Assembly (NCBI GenBank): GCA_016795465.1
Contig: JAEUHK010000016.1
Coordinates: forward strand, 1-64,000
Source of the DNA: Verrucomicrobiaceae bacterium
GTDB lineage: Bacteria > Verrucomicrobiota > Verrucomicrobiia > Verrucomicrobiales > Verrucomicrobiaceae
DNA length: 64,000 nt
Reading direction: 5' to 3'
Below the pieces are notes generated by a model. That model worked only from the letters and a program-made list of their open reading frames with translations, was not told where the DNA came from and ran no database searches. Numbering within the stretch: the first letter of the stretch is position 1; each line of letters starts with the position of its first letter. This document shows, in pieces, positions 37,684-46,496 of this stretch. Position numbers and translations under genes: made by a program.

Positions 37684-37691
37684 GACGAAGC

Positions 37692-39269
37692 CTACTTCTT
37701 CGCCTTTTTGCCCTTTGCTCCTTTATTGGCAGCCACGGGTTTGCGCACCACGATATCGACCGCGTTCTTTTGCGGAGCACCCGGTGTGCTGCGACCGGCG
37801 GCGATTTGAGATTCGAGCAGGGCTTGGAGCTTGGCGGCGGCTTCGGGTTTTGCAGCGATCAGGTTGTTTTGCTCGGCGATGTCGCTGCTGAGGTCGTAAA
37901 GCTGGCTCGCAGGGCTGCCGGCAGGTGCCTGACCTGGGCGAGGATCGCTCCAGCCGCCGGAATCGGCGCAGAGTTCGAGTTTGAGGCTGCCTTCACGAAT
38001 CGCGAAGGAGCCGTTGATGCTGTGATGCACGATGCTGGAGCGTGCGGCGTCGCTTTTTTGGCCTTTGAGAGCCGGGAGGAAGCTGAAGCTGTCTTCGGCG
38101 GCATTTTCGGGGAGCTTCTGACCGAGGATGTCTGCGGCCGTGGCCATCAAATCGGTGAGGCAGGTGAGCTGCGGGGTCTTCTGACCGCTTTTCACCTGCG
38201 CCGGCCAGCGCACGATGAAGGGCACGCGGTGGCCGCCGTCGAAGATGTCAGCCTTGTGTCCGCGCATGTTGTAGCTCGGGTTGTGCCCCTTCGAGAGGTG
38301 CAGCGGGAAATCGGCGCTGGGTGAGCAGCCGTTGTCGCTCGTCACGATGATGAGCGTGTCCTGTGCGATGCCGTTTTGCTTCGTGGCGGTCATGATCTGG
38401 CCGATGGCATCGTCCGTCTCCATGACGAAGTCGGCGTAGAGGCTCAGGCCGCTTTTGCCCTGCCACTTCTCGCTCGGCACGATGGGCGTGTGCGGGGAAT
38501 TCAGCGGCATGTAGAGGAAGAAGGGCCTGCCGCTTTTCGCGTCAGCGGCCTTTTCGCCGATGATCTTCAAGGCCCGTTGGGTGAAGGTGGGCAGCACATC
38601 CTCGCCACGGAAGCCGGGGCTGCCGGGACCTTCGCGGGTGAAGCCGCCTTTGGCGCCGTTCATCGGGATTTTCATCGTTTCGGTCGGGTTCGCGGCCACG
38701 CGGTCGTTTTCGATGAAGCAGTAGGGCACCATGTCGAGCGATGCGCTGATGCCGAAGTAGCTGTCAAAACCCACGCTGGTCGGGCTGTTGGCGATTGGCT
38801 GGGTGTAATCGACGTTTTTGACCTGCTCGGGCTTTTCGATGCTCAACTCGCTCACCTCGCCTTTTTTGACCCAGTCCATGCCGAGGTGCCATTTGCCGAC
38901 GCAGGCAGTGTGATAGCCGTTTTGCTTCAAGAAGGCTGGAACAGTCAGGCGTCCCTGCTCGATCAAACGCGGACTGAGTCCTCCGAGCACGCCGCTTTGC
39001 AGCTTCGTGCGCCAGGCGTAGCGCCCCGTCATCACGCCGTAGCGGGTGGGCGTGCACACGCTGGAGCCCGAGTGCGCATCCGTGAAGATCATGCCCTCCG
39101 CCGCGAGGCGGTCCATGTGCGGCGTGGCGATCTTTCCCTCGGGATTAAGGCACTTCACATCGCCGTAGCCGAGGTCATCGCAGAGGATGAAGATGATGTT
39201 GGGCTTCGACGCGGCCAGAGCGAGGTTGCTGACGGCAAACAGGACGGAGAGGAGCAAAAGGAGGCGCAT
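37692..39269 (-). CDS. Secreted sulfatase with Lys-rich tail, paralogue of the third array gene
   Basis: This 525-aa sulfatase has a signal peptide (residues 1-20), Asp31/Asp32 in FILCDDLGYGDVKCLNP, the formylglycine Cys72 in SVCTPTRYGVMTGRYAWRT, and the metal site in IIVTSDNGCSP. It shares long blocks with the sulfatase at 18005, pointing to gene duplication. It carries an extra segment around residues 130-220 including DMVPYCFIENDRV. The C-terminus ends NKGAKGKKAKK. It is transcribed alone and converges with the cytochrome gene. Confidence 0.93.
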   Translation of the reverse strand: MRLLLLLSVLFAVSNLALAASKPNIIFILCDDLGYGDVKCLNPEGKIATPHMDRLAAEGMIFTDAHSGSSVCTPTRYGVMTGRYAWRTKLQSGVLGGLSPRLIEQGRLTVPAFLKQNGYHTACVGKWHLGMDWVKKGEVSELSIEKPEQVKNVDYTQPIANSPTSVGFDSYFGISASLDMVPYCFIENDRVAANPTETMKIPMNGAKGGFTREGPGSPGFRGEDVLPTFTQRALKIIGEKAADAKSGRPFFLYMPLNSPHTPIVPSEKWQGKSGLSLYADFVMETDDAIGQIMTATKQNGIAQDTLIIVTSDNGCSPSADFPLHLSKGHNPSYNMRGHKADIFDGGHRVPFIVRWPAQVKSGQKTPQLTCLTDLMATAADILGQKLPENAAEDSFSFLPALKGQKSDAARSSIVHHSINGSFAIREGSLKLELCADSGGWSDPRPGQAPAGSPASQLYDLSSDIAEQNNLIAAKPEAAAKLQALLESQIAAGRSTPGAPQKNAVDIVVRKPVAANKGAKGKKAKK

Positions 39270-39293
39270 GGTGGTGCGCCATAACGAAGCGAT

Positions 39294-40439
39294 TCAGGCC
39301 CTCGTTTCGCCAGAAAGCACCCGCGAACGCCACGCCATGAAAAAACGCTCCAGCGCCGGTCCGATGAAGGCCAGCAAAGTCAGCACGATGGCAAACGAGA
39401 GGCCCGCATGCAGGAACGGGTGGGCCTTTAGCGATGCCACTTGGGCCCCAGCATGATGCACGAGCAGCAGCAGCGGCATGTGCAGGATGTAGCACGGGTA
39501 GCTGAACTGCGACAGCCAGCGGCACAGCGGGATGAGGTGAGGCTTAGCAGCCAGCCCGAGATGCCTGCCACCTGCCAGCATGATGGCCAAACCAGGCAGG
39601 GAATACCATGCGGCCATGTCCATGCGAAAGCCTTCCGAGTGGTTGTGCTTGAACACGATGGAGATCACCGCGCCGATGAGCCACAGCACGATGCCGATGA
39701 GCCACACCTGTCTCGTGATGAGGGCGGTGAAGGCCTCCCACCGGCTGCTCATCGCCGCTCCGGTCACCCACAGCGGAAAAAGCGCTGTGGTGGTCCACAG
39801 TCCCTGCAGCAAGGCACTGCTGCTACGTTCCGGCTTGATCTGCCAGAGCATCACGATGCCAAAAAGAATCACCACCGAGCCCACCATCACCCATCGCGTG
39901 GCGGCGTCCGTCCTGCCTTTCGACAAAAGCAGCAGTGCCGGCCACACCGCGTAATACAGCACCTCGCAACTCAGGCTCCACGACGGTCCAAAGGCCGGAA
40001 AAGGCGTGGTGAAGATCTGGAGGTTGAAAAGGCTCGCGCCCAATTGACGCCAAGGTTTGGCATTCACCTCATCGACCGCGAAATCGAGTCCTTGGCTCCA
40101 CGCGACGACTGCCAGCGCCAAACCGATCAAAAACAGAGGATAGAGCCTTGTGATGCGGGCCATGCCATAGCGCCACCAGTTGAACTGCCCCGAAGCCACC
40201 CCGCGGGAGATCGAGCGGTGGATGCAGATGCCCGATATAACGAAGAAGCACCACACGCACCAGTCCGCGTTGCCAAAAATGGCCCGCGCCCAGCGCCATA
40301 CCTCGGAGTTGGGCGTGTGCCATCCAAACGCCGTGCCCGCCGCCAGCTCAAACCCATGCGCGAACAGCACGACAAACGCCGCCAGCCCGCGCAGAGCGTC
40401 GAGCAGCAGTTCCGAGTCCTTGTCGAGGCGTTGGTCCAT
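39294..40439 (-). CDS. Acyltransferase 3 family membrane protein
   Basis: This 381-aa membrane protein opens with LLLDALRGLAAFVVLFAHGFEL, the RGLA block of acyltransferase family 3 (OafA/NodX-like). A CWCFFVISGICIHRS stretch follows, and in total there are about ten transmembrane helices. These enzymes acetylate or acylate exopolysaccharide, O-antigen or peptidoglycan. The ATG at 40439 is preferred over an in-frame TTG at 40451. The target glycan cannot be told, and nothing in the flanks is glycan-related except the sulfatase. Confidence 0.88.
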   Translation of the reverse strand: MDQRLDKDSELLLDALRGLAAFVVLFAHGFELAAGTAFGWHTPNSEVWRWARAIFGNADWCVWCFFVISGICIHRSISRGVASGQFNWWRYGMARITRLYPLFLIGLALAVVAWSQGLDFAVDEVNAKPWRQLGASLFNLQIFTTPFPAFGPSWSLSCEVLYYAVWPALLLLSKGRTDAATRWVMVGSVVILFGIVMLWQIKPERSSSALLQGLWTTTALFPLWVTGAAMSSRWEAFTALITRQVWLIGIVLWLIGAVISIVFKHNHSEGFRMDMAAWYSLPGLAIMLAGGRHLGLAAKPHLIPLCRWLSQFSYPCYILHMPLLLLVHHAGAQVASLKAHPFLHAGLSFAIVLTLLAFIGPALERFFMAWRSRVLSGETRA

Positions 40440-40505
40440 GAGGGTGATCAAGTACCATCACGCACCCAGAAGGACTGCGGCAAATGCTTTTACGGCCAGT
40501 TACGA

Positions 40506-41846
40506 TTAAATCGCGACCTCAGCGTCCTCGTCACCGGCATCGGTGAGCGGTTTGAGGATCATGCCGGCTGCGACGGTGTTGTTGGTTTGCTCGTCAACGA
40601 GCACGAAGCTGCCGGTGGTGCGGTTTTGGGTGTAGGAGTCGAAGAAGATGGGCGCGGCACAGCGGATGCGGACGCAGCCGATGTCGTTGAGGGCGAATTC
40701 TTTGTTCTCGGCGCTCTTTTCGAGCGTGCTGATGTTCACCTTGTAGTGCACCTCGGTGACGACGGCACGGACGTCGTTGGTGGTGTGACGGAGGTGGAAA
40801 CGGCCGCGGGGTTTGAGGGTCTTTTTGTCGGCGAACCAGCAGATCATGGCGTCGAACTCCTGCGCGGTCTGCACGGGCTCGTGGGCCTTCACGATCATGC
40901 CGCCGCGGGAGGTGTCGATCTCGTCGGCGACGGTGATGCTGTAGCTGAGCTGCGGGATGGCCTCGGGCTGCGGGCCTTCGAAGGTGTGGATGCCGGTGAT
41001 CTTCGTCTTCATCTCGGACGGATAGACGAGTACGTCATCGCCCACGCGGAAGGTGCCGCTGGCCATGCGGCCGGCGAAGCCGCGGTAGTCGTGCAGATTG
41101 CCGAGTTTGGCGTCGTTGCGGTCGGAGATGGGGCGGATGACCCACTGCACGGGGAAACGCGCGGCATCGGCGGCGGTTTCGGTGTGCACTTGGACGGTTT
41201 CGAGATGCTGGAGCAACGAAGGGCCGGTGTACCAAGGGGTGGCGTCGGATTTTTCGACCACGTTGTCGCCATTGAGGGCGCTCATCGGGATCGGCGTGAC
41301 GTTCGGCAGGTTTTCGAGGCCGCTGGCGAACTTCATGTAGTCGGCCACGATCTTGTCATAGACGGCCTGGTCGAAGTTTACGAGGTCCATCTTGTTCACG
41401 GCGAGCACGATTTGCCCGATGCGCAGCAAGCTCGCGAGGTAGGTGTGACGCATCGTCTGCTCGATCACGCCGAGACGGGCGTCGATCAAGATGATCGCCA
41501 GATCGGCCGTGGACGCGCCGGTGACCATGTTGCGAGTGTATTGAATGTGTCCCGGCGTGTCGGCGATGATGAACTTGCGCTTCGGCGTGGCGAAGTAGCG
41601 ATACGCGACGTCAATCGTGATGCCCTGCTCGCGTTCGGCGCGAAGACCGTCGGTAAGCAACGCGAGATTCACATGTGCATCGCCGCGGCGCTTCGAGCTT
41701 TCTTCGACCGCGAGAAGCTGGTCTTCGAAGATGGATTTCGAATCATACAGCAAGCGGCCGATGAGCGTGCTTTTGCCGTCGTCGACGGAGCCGGCGGTCG
41801 TGAAGCGGAGGAGACTGGATTCGGTGGGATTGACGAGAACGTCCAT
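40506..41846 (-). CDS. cysN: Sulfate adenylyltransferase GTPase subunit
   Basis: This 446-aa CysN is a translation-factor-type GTPase that drives APS synthesis with CysD. The G1 motif GSVDDGKST is at residues 19-27, with later DTPGH and NKMD motifs. EF-Tu-like domains follow to the C-terminus. The length shows that it lacks the fused APS kinase domain found in CysNC proteins. It is the last gene of a cysH-TSUP-cysD-cysN run, 53 bp after cysD. No cysC is adjacent. Confidence 0.95.
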   Translation of the reverse strand: MDVLVNPTESSLLRFTTAGSVDDGKSTLIGRLLYDSKSIFEDQLLAVEESSKRRGDAHVNLALLTDGLRAEREQGITIDVAYRYFATPKRKFIIADTPGHIQYTRNMVTGASTADLAIILIDARLGVIEQTMRHTYLASLLRIGQIVLAVNKMDLVNFDQAVYDKIVADYMKFASGLENLPNVTPIPMSALNGDNVVEKSDATPWYTGPSLLQHLETVQVHTETAADAARFPVQWVIRPISDRNDAKLGNLHDYRGFAGRMASGTFRVGDDVLVYPSEMKTKITGIHTFEGPQPEAIPQLSYSITVADEIDTSRGGMIVKAHEPVQTAQEFDAMICWFADKKTLKPRGRFHLRHTTNDVRAVVTEVHYKVNISTLEKSAENKEFALNDIGCVRIRCAAPIFFDSYTQNRTTGSFVLVDEQTNNTVAAGMILKPLTDAGDEDAEVAI

Positions 41847-41899
41847 GATCTGGGGAAAGTGGTGTGAGTGGGTCGTGCGGGGCGAGTTCTCGTGATGAA

Positions 41900-42826
41900 T
41901 CAGAAGTACCCTTCCTTCTTGCGGTCCTCCATGGCCGTTTCGCTGCGTTTGTCGTCGGCGCGGGTGCCGCGTTCGGTTTGGCGGGCGGCGGCGACTTCGG
42001 CGACGATGTCGTCGATGGTGCTGGCGGTGGATTCGACCGCGCCGGTGCAGGAGGCGTCGCCGACAGTGCGGAAGCGGATGATCATCTCTTTCACGCGGGG
42101 CTTTTCCTCGTCGAGCAAGGGGATGATCGGGTTGCCGCGCTCGTCATTGAGCCCGACGGCGAGAAGCTGGCCGTGACGCTCGATGATCTGGCGCTTGTGG
42201 CTGAAGTAGAGGCTGGGGAGCGGGATGTTCTCCTGACGGATGTACTGCCAGATGTCCATCTCGGTCCAATTCGAGAGCGGGAAGACGCGGAAGTGCTCGC
42301 CGAAATGTTTGCGGCCGTTGAAGATGTTCCAGAGCTCAGGGCGCTGGTTCTTCGGGTCCCACTGGCCGAATTCATTGCGGTGGGAAAAGAAGCGCTCCTT
42401 CGCGCGGGCTTTCTCTTCATCGCGGCGACCGCCGCCGAGGCAGGCGTCGAATTGATGCTCCTCGATGGTGTCGAGCAGCGTGACCGTTTGCAGCTTGTTG
42501 CGCGAGGCGTTGTGGCCTTTCTCCTCCTGCACGCGGCCGTCGTCGATGGACTTCTGCACGCTGCCGACGACGAGATCCGCGCCGATTTCCTGCACGAACC
42601 AGTCGCGGTAAGTCATGGCCTCGGGGAAGTTGTGGCCGGTATCGACGTGCAGCAGCTTGAAGGGCAGACGCGAGGGATAAAACGCCTTCCGAGCGAGCCA
42701 GGCCATCACGATGCTGTCTTTGCCACCGGAGAAAAGCAGCGCGGGCTTTTCAAACTGCGCGGCGGTTTCGCGGAGGATGTAGATGGCCTCGCTTTCGAGG
42801 AACTGGAGATGCGTGATGGATGACAT
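41900..42826 (-). CDS. cysD: Sulfate adenylyltransferase catalytic subunit
   Basis: This 308-aa PP-loop enzyme makes APS from ATP and sulfate with CysN. The SGGKDS pyrophosphate loop lies at residues 33-38. Conserved blocks include LLHVDTGHNFPEAMTYRD, DACLGGGRRDEEKARAKER and the C-terminal TERGTRADDKRSETAMEDRKKEGYF. It lies 6 bp after the TSUP gene and before cysN in the cys operon. Confidence 0.96.
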   Translation of the reverse strand: MSSITHLQFLESEAIYILRETAAQFEKPALLFSGGKDSIVMAWLARKAFYPSRLPFKLLHVDTGHNFPEAMTYRDWFVQEIGADLVVGSVQKSIDDGRVQEEKGHNASRNKLQTVTLLDTIEEHQFDACLGGGRRDEEKARAKERFFSHRNEFGQWDPKNQRPELWNIFNGRKHFGEHFRVFPLSNWTEMDIWQYIRQENIPLPSLYFSHKRQIIERHGQLLAVGLNDERGNPIIPLLDEEKPRVKEMIIRFRTVGDASCTGAVESTASTIDDIVAEVAAARQTERGTRADDKRSETAMEDRKKEGYF

Positions 42827-42832
42827 GACGAA

Positions 42833-43588
42833 TTAAATGAGGGCGAAGGCTTTGAGGAGGTTGCGGGCGCTGACGGCGGTGACGAGGACACCGACGAGGA
42901 TCATGAAAGGCTTGTGCGGGATGCGTTTGGCGGCCCAGGCGCCGATGGGCGCTGCGATGACACCGCCGAGCGCGAGGCCGAGGATGATCGTCCAATGCGT
43001 GAGACCAATGGTGAGCAGGAAGGTGATGCTGGCGGCGAGCGTGACGAAGAACTCGACCGCATTCACGCTGCCGACGGTGATGCGCACGTCATTGCCACGC
43101 ACGATGAGGTTTGAGGCGACAATCGGTCCCCAACCGCCACCGCCCATCGCATCGACGAGCGCGCCGAAGAAGCCGAGCGGCGTGAGGTGCGTGGTCACAT
43201 TCTTCGGCGGCACGCGGAAGAAGGCCTTCGCGATGATGACGAGGCCCATGATGATCAAATAGCCGCTGACATACGGCTTCAGCACATCGCCATCGAAGGC
43301 GGAAAGCGCATACGCGCCGATGATCGCTCCCAAAACGGCCGGAATGAGCAGCCTACGAAACAAAAAGCGGTCCACATTGCCAAACGCATGATGCGAGATG
43401 GCCGAGGCACCGGTCGTGAAGCACTCCGCGGCATGCACCGTGGCACTCGTGGCCGCCGGCGGCACGCCGAAGGCCATGAGCAGCGACGACGCGCTGACGC
43501 CGTAGGCCATGCCGAGCGCTCCATCGATCAACTGAGCGACGAAACCGGCGGCGACGTAAAGGCCGAACTCTGGAGTGAGGAAATCCAT
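42833..43588 (-). CDS. TSUP/TauE-SafE family membrane protein, probable sulfur-anion permease
   Basis: This 251-aa protein has about eight membrane helices. The opening VAAGFVAQLIDGALGMAYGVS and the middle ALVDAMGGGGWGPIVASNLI are typical of the TauE/SafE (formerly DUF81) family. Its place between cysH and cysD, with 6-bp gaps on each side, suggests it moves a sulfur anion. Sulfate uptake is likely because no CysTWA or SulP gene is seen, but sulfite or another anion is possible. Confidence 0.85.
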   Translation of the reverse strand: MDFLTPEFGLYVAAGFVAQLIDGALGMAYGVSASSLLMAFGVPPAATSATVHAAECFTTGASAISHHAFGNVDRFLFRRLLIPAVLGAIIGAYALSAFDGDVLKPYVSGYLIIMGLVIIAKAFFRVPPKNVTTHLTPLGFFGALVDAMGGGGWGPIVASNLIVRGNDVRITVGSVNAVEFFVTLAASITFLLTIGLTHWTIILGLALGGVIAAPIGAWAAKRIPHKPFMILVGVLVTAVSARNLLKAFALI

Positions 43589-43594
43589 GGGCGC

Positions 43595-44251
43595 TTACGC
43601 TTTGTCGGTGACGAGCTTCGCGTGCAGGCCGCACTCGTGTTTTTCATCGCCCTTGGCGGGATCGTAGTAGGTGCGCTCGTTCGGCAGCGCGTGCTCGAGG
43701 AGGTAGGCGTCCATCTCGAAGGGCGTCCAGTCGAGGATGGGGTTCACCTTGAGGCAGTTGAACTTCGCGTCCCACATGAACGGCGCGAGGGTAGCGGCAC
43801 GCTGCGGGTTTTGTTCGCGACGCAGCGCGGTGATCCACACTTTCGGCGCGAGCTCGCGCATGCCGCGCTCAAAGGGCTCCAGCTTCATGATGCGGCTGAA
43901 GGACTCGACGCGTTCCACTTCGTCCGGCATCGGCACCTGGCCGCCATTCAGCGCCAGCCAATGCGCGGCGGTCATGAGCGGCAGGTAGGGCTTCAAATTC
44001 AGCGTGAGCTGCGCCCGGCACTTTTCGGCGAAACGGTAGGTCTCCGGCAGATTCGTGCCGTGATCGATCCACAGCACCGGCGTGTCCGCGGCGGCCTTCG
44101 TGACCAAATGCAGGATCACCGCCTCGTAGGGCCGAAAATTCGTCGTCACGACCGCCTGGCCGTCGGCATGCGCGAGGGCGATTTCGATGATTTCCGAGGG
44201 CGATTTGCCTTTGGCGTCATCATTGAGGGCGGCGATTTGGTCAGGGTTCAT
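43595..44251 (-). CDS. cysH: Phosphoadenylyl-sulfate (PAPS-type) reductase
   Basis: This 218-aa CysH has NLPETYRFAEK near residue 70, VWITALRREQN in the middle, and the catalytic ECGLH near residues 205-211. The CC...CxxC cysteines that bind the [4Fe-4S] cluster in APS reductases are missing (SFSRIMKLEPF stands at the first site), so I call it PAPS-type. That needs an APS kinase, which is not in the window. It starts the cys operon, and a strong promoter lies directly upstream. Confidence 0.9.
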   Translation of the reverse strand: MNPDQIAALNDDAKGKSPSEIIEIALAHADGQAVVTTNFRPYEAVILHLVTKAAADTPVLWIDHGTNLPETYRFAEKCRAQLTLNLKPYLPLMTAAHWLALNGGQVPMPDEVERVESFSRIMKLEPFERGMRELAPKVWITALRREQNPQRAATLAPFMWDAKFNCLKVNPILDWTPFEMDAYLLEHALPNERTYYDPAKGDEKHECGLHAKLVTDKA

Positions 44252-44263
44252 GGGCGGGGCGCG

Positions 44264-44292
44264 ATTTATTCACCCAATTCTCGATGTGTAAA
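44264..44292 (-). promoter_or_regulatory. Sigma-70-type promoter of the cys operon
   Basis: On the minus strand TTTACA (44287-44292) is separated by 17 bases from ATAAAT (44264-44269). The -10 box ends 12 bases before the cysH ATG at 44251, so the transcript would have a very short leader or none. The whole upstream gap is AT-rich compared with its surroundings. Confidence 0.45.
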
Positions 44293-44372
44293 GTAGGAAA
44301 TTAGGTTTTGAGGCCCCTCCCATGCAGGACCCTTGCCGTCGGAGGCTCGGCCCACTACAAAGCGGGCCGCTC

Positions 44373-45809
44373 ATGCGTTCCCCGGCCCGCCTTTCCACTG
44401 CTGATGAAGCCATTGCCGCCATTCCGGCCGGGGCCACGGTGGCTGTGGGTGGCTTTGTCGGAGCCGGGCATCCCGAAATGCTCACCGCGGCGCTGGAGCG
44501 GCGTTTTTTGCAAACCGGCACGCCGACCGATCTCACGCTCTATTACTGCGCTGGCCAAGGGGATCGCGGCGAGCGCGGGCTGAATCATCTCGCTCATCGC
44601 GGCCTGCTCAAACGCATCATCGGCGGGCATTGGAACCTCGCGCCGAAGCTCGGCGCCCTTGCCTTGGCGAACGAAGTCGAGGCTTACAATCTGCCGCAGG
44701 GCGTGCTCAGCGTGCTGACGCGTGAAATCGCCGCGAAACGTCCCGGCCTGATCACGCAAGTCGGCATGAACACCTTCATCGACCCCGTTCACAGCGGCGG
44801 AAGACTCAATGCCCGCACCGTCGAGCCGCTCGTCGAGCGCATCGAGCTCGATGGACAGACGTGGCTGCGCTACAAACCGGTGCCCATCCATGTCGCGTTG
44901 ATTCGTGCGACCTATGCCGATGCCCGCGGGAATCTCAGCATGGAGGGCGAAGGCCTCATCAGTGAGGTGCTCCCGCTCGCCCAAGCCGCGAAAAACCACG
45001 GCGGCCTCGTCATCGCGCAGGTCGAGAGCGTCGTCGATGCCCTGCCGGACCCGAAGGCCGTCCGCGTGCCCGGCATTCTCGTCGATCACCTCGTCACCAG
45101 CGGCGGCGTGATGCACGACCAGACCTTCGGCGAGGTCTTCAACGAAGAATTCGTCGTCACGAATGCCAGCGGCTTCGAACTGCCGGTGATGCCGGAGTCG
45201 GATCGCAAGCGCATCGGTGCCCGCGCTTTGCAGGAGATCCGCCCCGGCGACATCGTGAACCTCGGCATCGGCCTGCCGGAAGCCGTTGCCATGGTCGCGG
45301 CGGAAACGGGACGCTTGAATGAATTCACGCTCACCGTCGAAAGCGGCCCCACGGGCGGCGTGCCAGCCTCCGGGCTCAGTTTTGGATGCAGCCACTTCCC
45401 GGAGGCCATCATCGACCAACCGGCTCAATTCGATTTTTACGACGGCGGCGGCCTCGACATCGCCATCCTCGGCGCAGTCGAAATCGACCCCGAGGGCAGC
45501 GTGAACGTCGCCAGCTTCGGCGATCGCTTCGCGGGCGTCGGTGGCTTTGTGAACATCGCCCACAGCGCCCGAAGGCTCGTCTTCTGCTGCACCTTCCGGG
45601 CAAAGGAGAATGCCAAATTCGTGAAGCGCATCCCGCACGTCTGCTTCCACGGCCCCTCCGCCCTCGCCCGCGGTCAGCAGGTGCTTTACGTCACGGAGCG
45701 TGCGGTCTTCGAGCTCACGCCAGGCGGCCTCCGCCTCCTCGAAGTGGCACCCGGCTTCGATGTGCAACGCGATGTGATCGACCAGATGGAGTTCGCGCCG
45801 GTGCGTTAG
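44373..45809 (+). CDS. Acyl-CoA:acetate/3-ketoacid-type CoA-transferase (fused alpha-beta)
   Basis: This 478-aa family I CoA-transferase has both halves fused. The alpha part has GATVAVGGFVGAGHPEM near residues 20-36. The beta part has GDIVNLGIGLPEAV and the active-site region TVESGPTGGVPASG, whose Glu forms the glutamyl-CoA intermediate. It resembles propionate/acetoacetate CoA-transferases (Pct/YdiF-like). The ATG at 44373 gives the usual N-terminus. The stop codon overlaps the TAA of trmB on the other strand (TTAG). Confidence 0.88.
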   Translation: MRSPARLSTADEAIAAIPAGATVAVGGFVGAGHPEMLTAALERRFLQTGTPTDLTLYYCAGQGDRGERGLNHLAHRGLLKRIIGGHWNLAPKLGALALANEVEAYNLPQGVLSVLTREIAAKRPGLITQVGMNTFIDPVHSGGRLNARTVEPLVERIELDGQTWLRYKPVPIHVALIRATYADARGNLSMEGEGLISEVLPLAQAAKNHGGLVIAQVESVVDALPDPKAVRVPGILVDHLVTSGGVMHDQTFGEVFNEEFVVTNASGFELPVMPESDRKRIGARALQEIRPGDIVNLGIGLPEAVAMVAAETGRLNEFTLTVESGPTGGVPASGLSFGCSHFPEAIIDQPAQFDFYDGGGLDIAILGAVEIDPEGSVNVASFGDRFAGVGGFVNIAHSARRLVFCCTFRAKENAKFVKRIPHVCFHGPSALARGQQVLYVTERAVFELTPGGLRLLEVAPGFDVQRDVIDQMEFAPVR

Positions 45810-46405
45810 GCCGCGTTCAAACGCCAGCGGGCGCGATGGATGGTGCGGCCGACCTCGAGCCAGCTTTTTTCAAAGTCAGTCGTGGGATAAAAGAAGGCAT
45901 CATCCGGCCAGTCGAGCCGCGTGAACTGCTGCGTGCGTCCTTCGAAGCTCAGCAGCGCATCTTCAAAGTAAGGCTGGTCGTCCGTCTTCAGCAAAAACTC
46001 GCCTCCGGGCTGCAATATGCGGGTGAGGCCGTCGAGGAACTCGGCCTGGTTCACGAGGCGGCGTGCGGCGTGCTTTTTCTTCGGCCACGGATCGGGGCAG
46101 AGCAGGTGCAGGCGGCTCACACTCGCCCGCGGCAGCAGCCAGGCCACGGTGTAGGCGCTTTCGAGGCGCATGATGCGGGCGTTTGGAAGGCCTTGCATGG
46201 CGATCTTCCGCGCCGTCTTGCTCACGCGGCCCAGCATGCGCTCCACGCCGAGGAAATCACGCTCCGGGTGATGCGCGGCCATGCCGGTGAGGAAGGTGCC
46301 GTCACCGCAGCCGAGGTCGATCTCCAGCGGACGCGAGGCATCGGGGAAGAGCTCGGTGCGGGAGACTTCGCGGAAATGATCGGCGGGGACAAAAAGCGGC
46401 GGCAT
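45806..46405 (-). CDS. trmB: tRNA (guanine-N7-)-methyltransferase
   Basis: This 199-aa TrmB methylates G46 in the tRNA variable loop. Motif I EIDLGCGDGTFL lies at about residues 28-39, the DPWPKKKHAARR block is the conserved family signature, and the C-terminal half ends with TTDFEKSW. An open frame reaches 46735 upstream, but the family begins at the ATG at 46405. Its 3' end overlaps the CoA-transferase by four bases. Confidence 0.93.
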   Translation of the reverse strand: MPPLFVPADHFREVSRTELFPDASRPLEIDLGCGDGTFLTGMAAHHPERDFLGVERMLGRVSKTARKIAMQGLPNARIMRLESAYTVAWLLPRASVSRLHLLCPDPWPKKKHAARRLVNQAEFLDGLTRILQPGGEFLLKTDDQPYFEDALLSFEGRTQQFTRLDWPDDAFFYPTTDFEKSWLEVGRTIHRARWRLNAA

Positions 46406-46496
46406 GCAGGCCGCATCGAATACACGAATTGCCGCGGAAGCGAAACGAAGATGAGGCTGGTGCCTCCAAAAGCCTGTTGAGAGCGTATCCGCAGCC

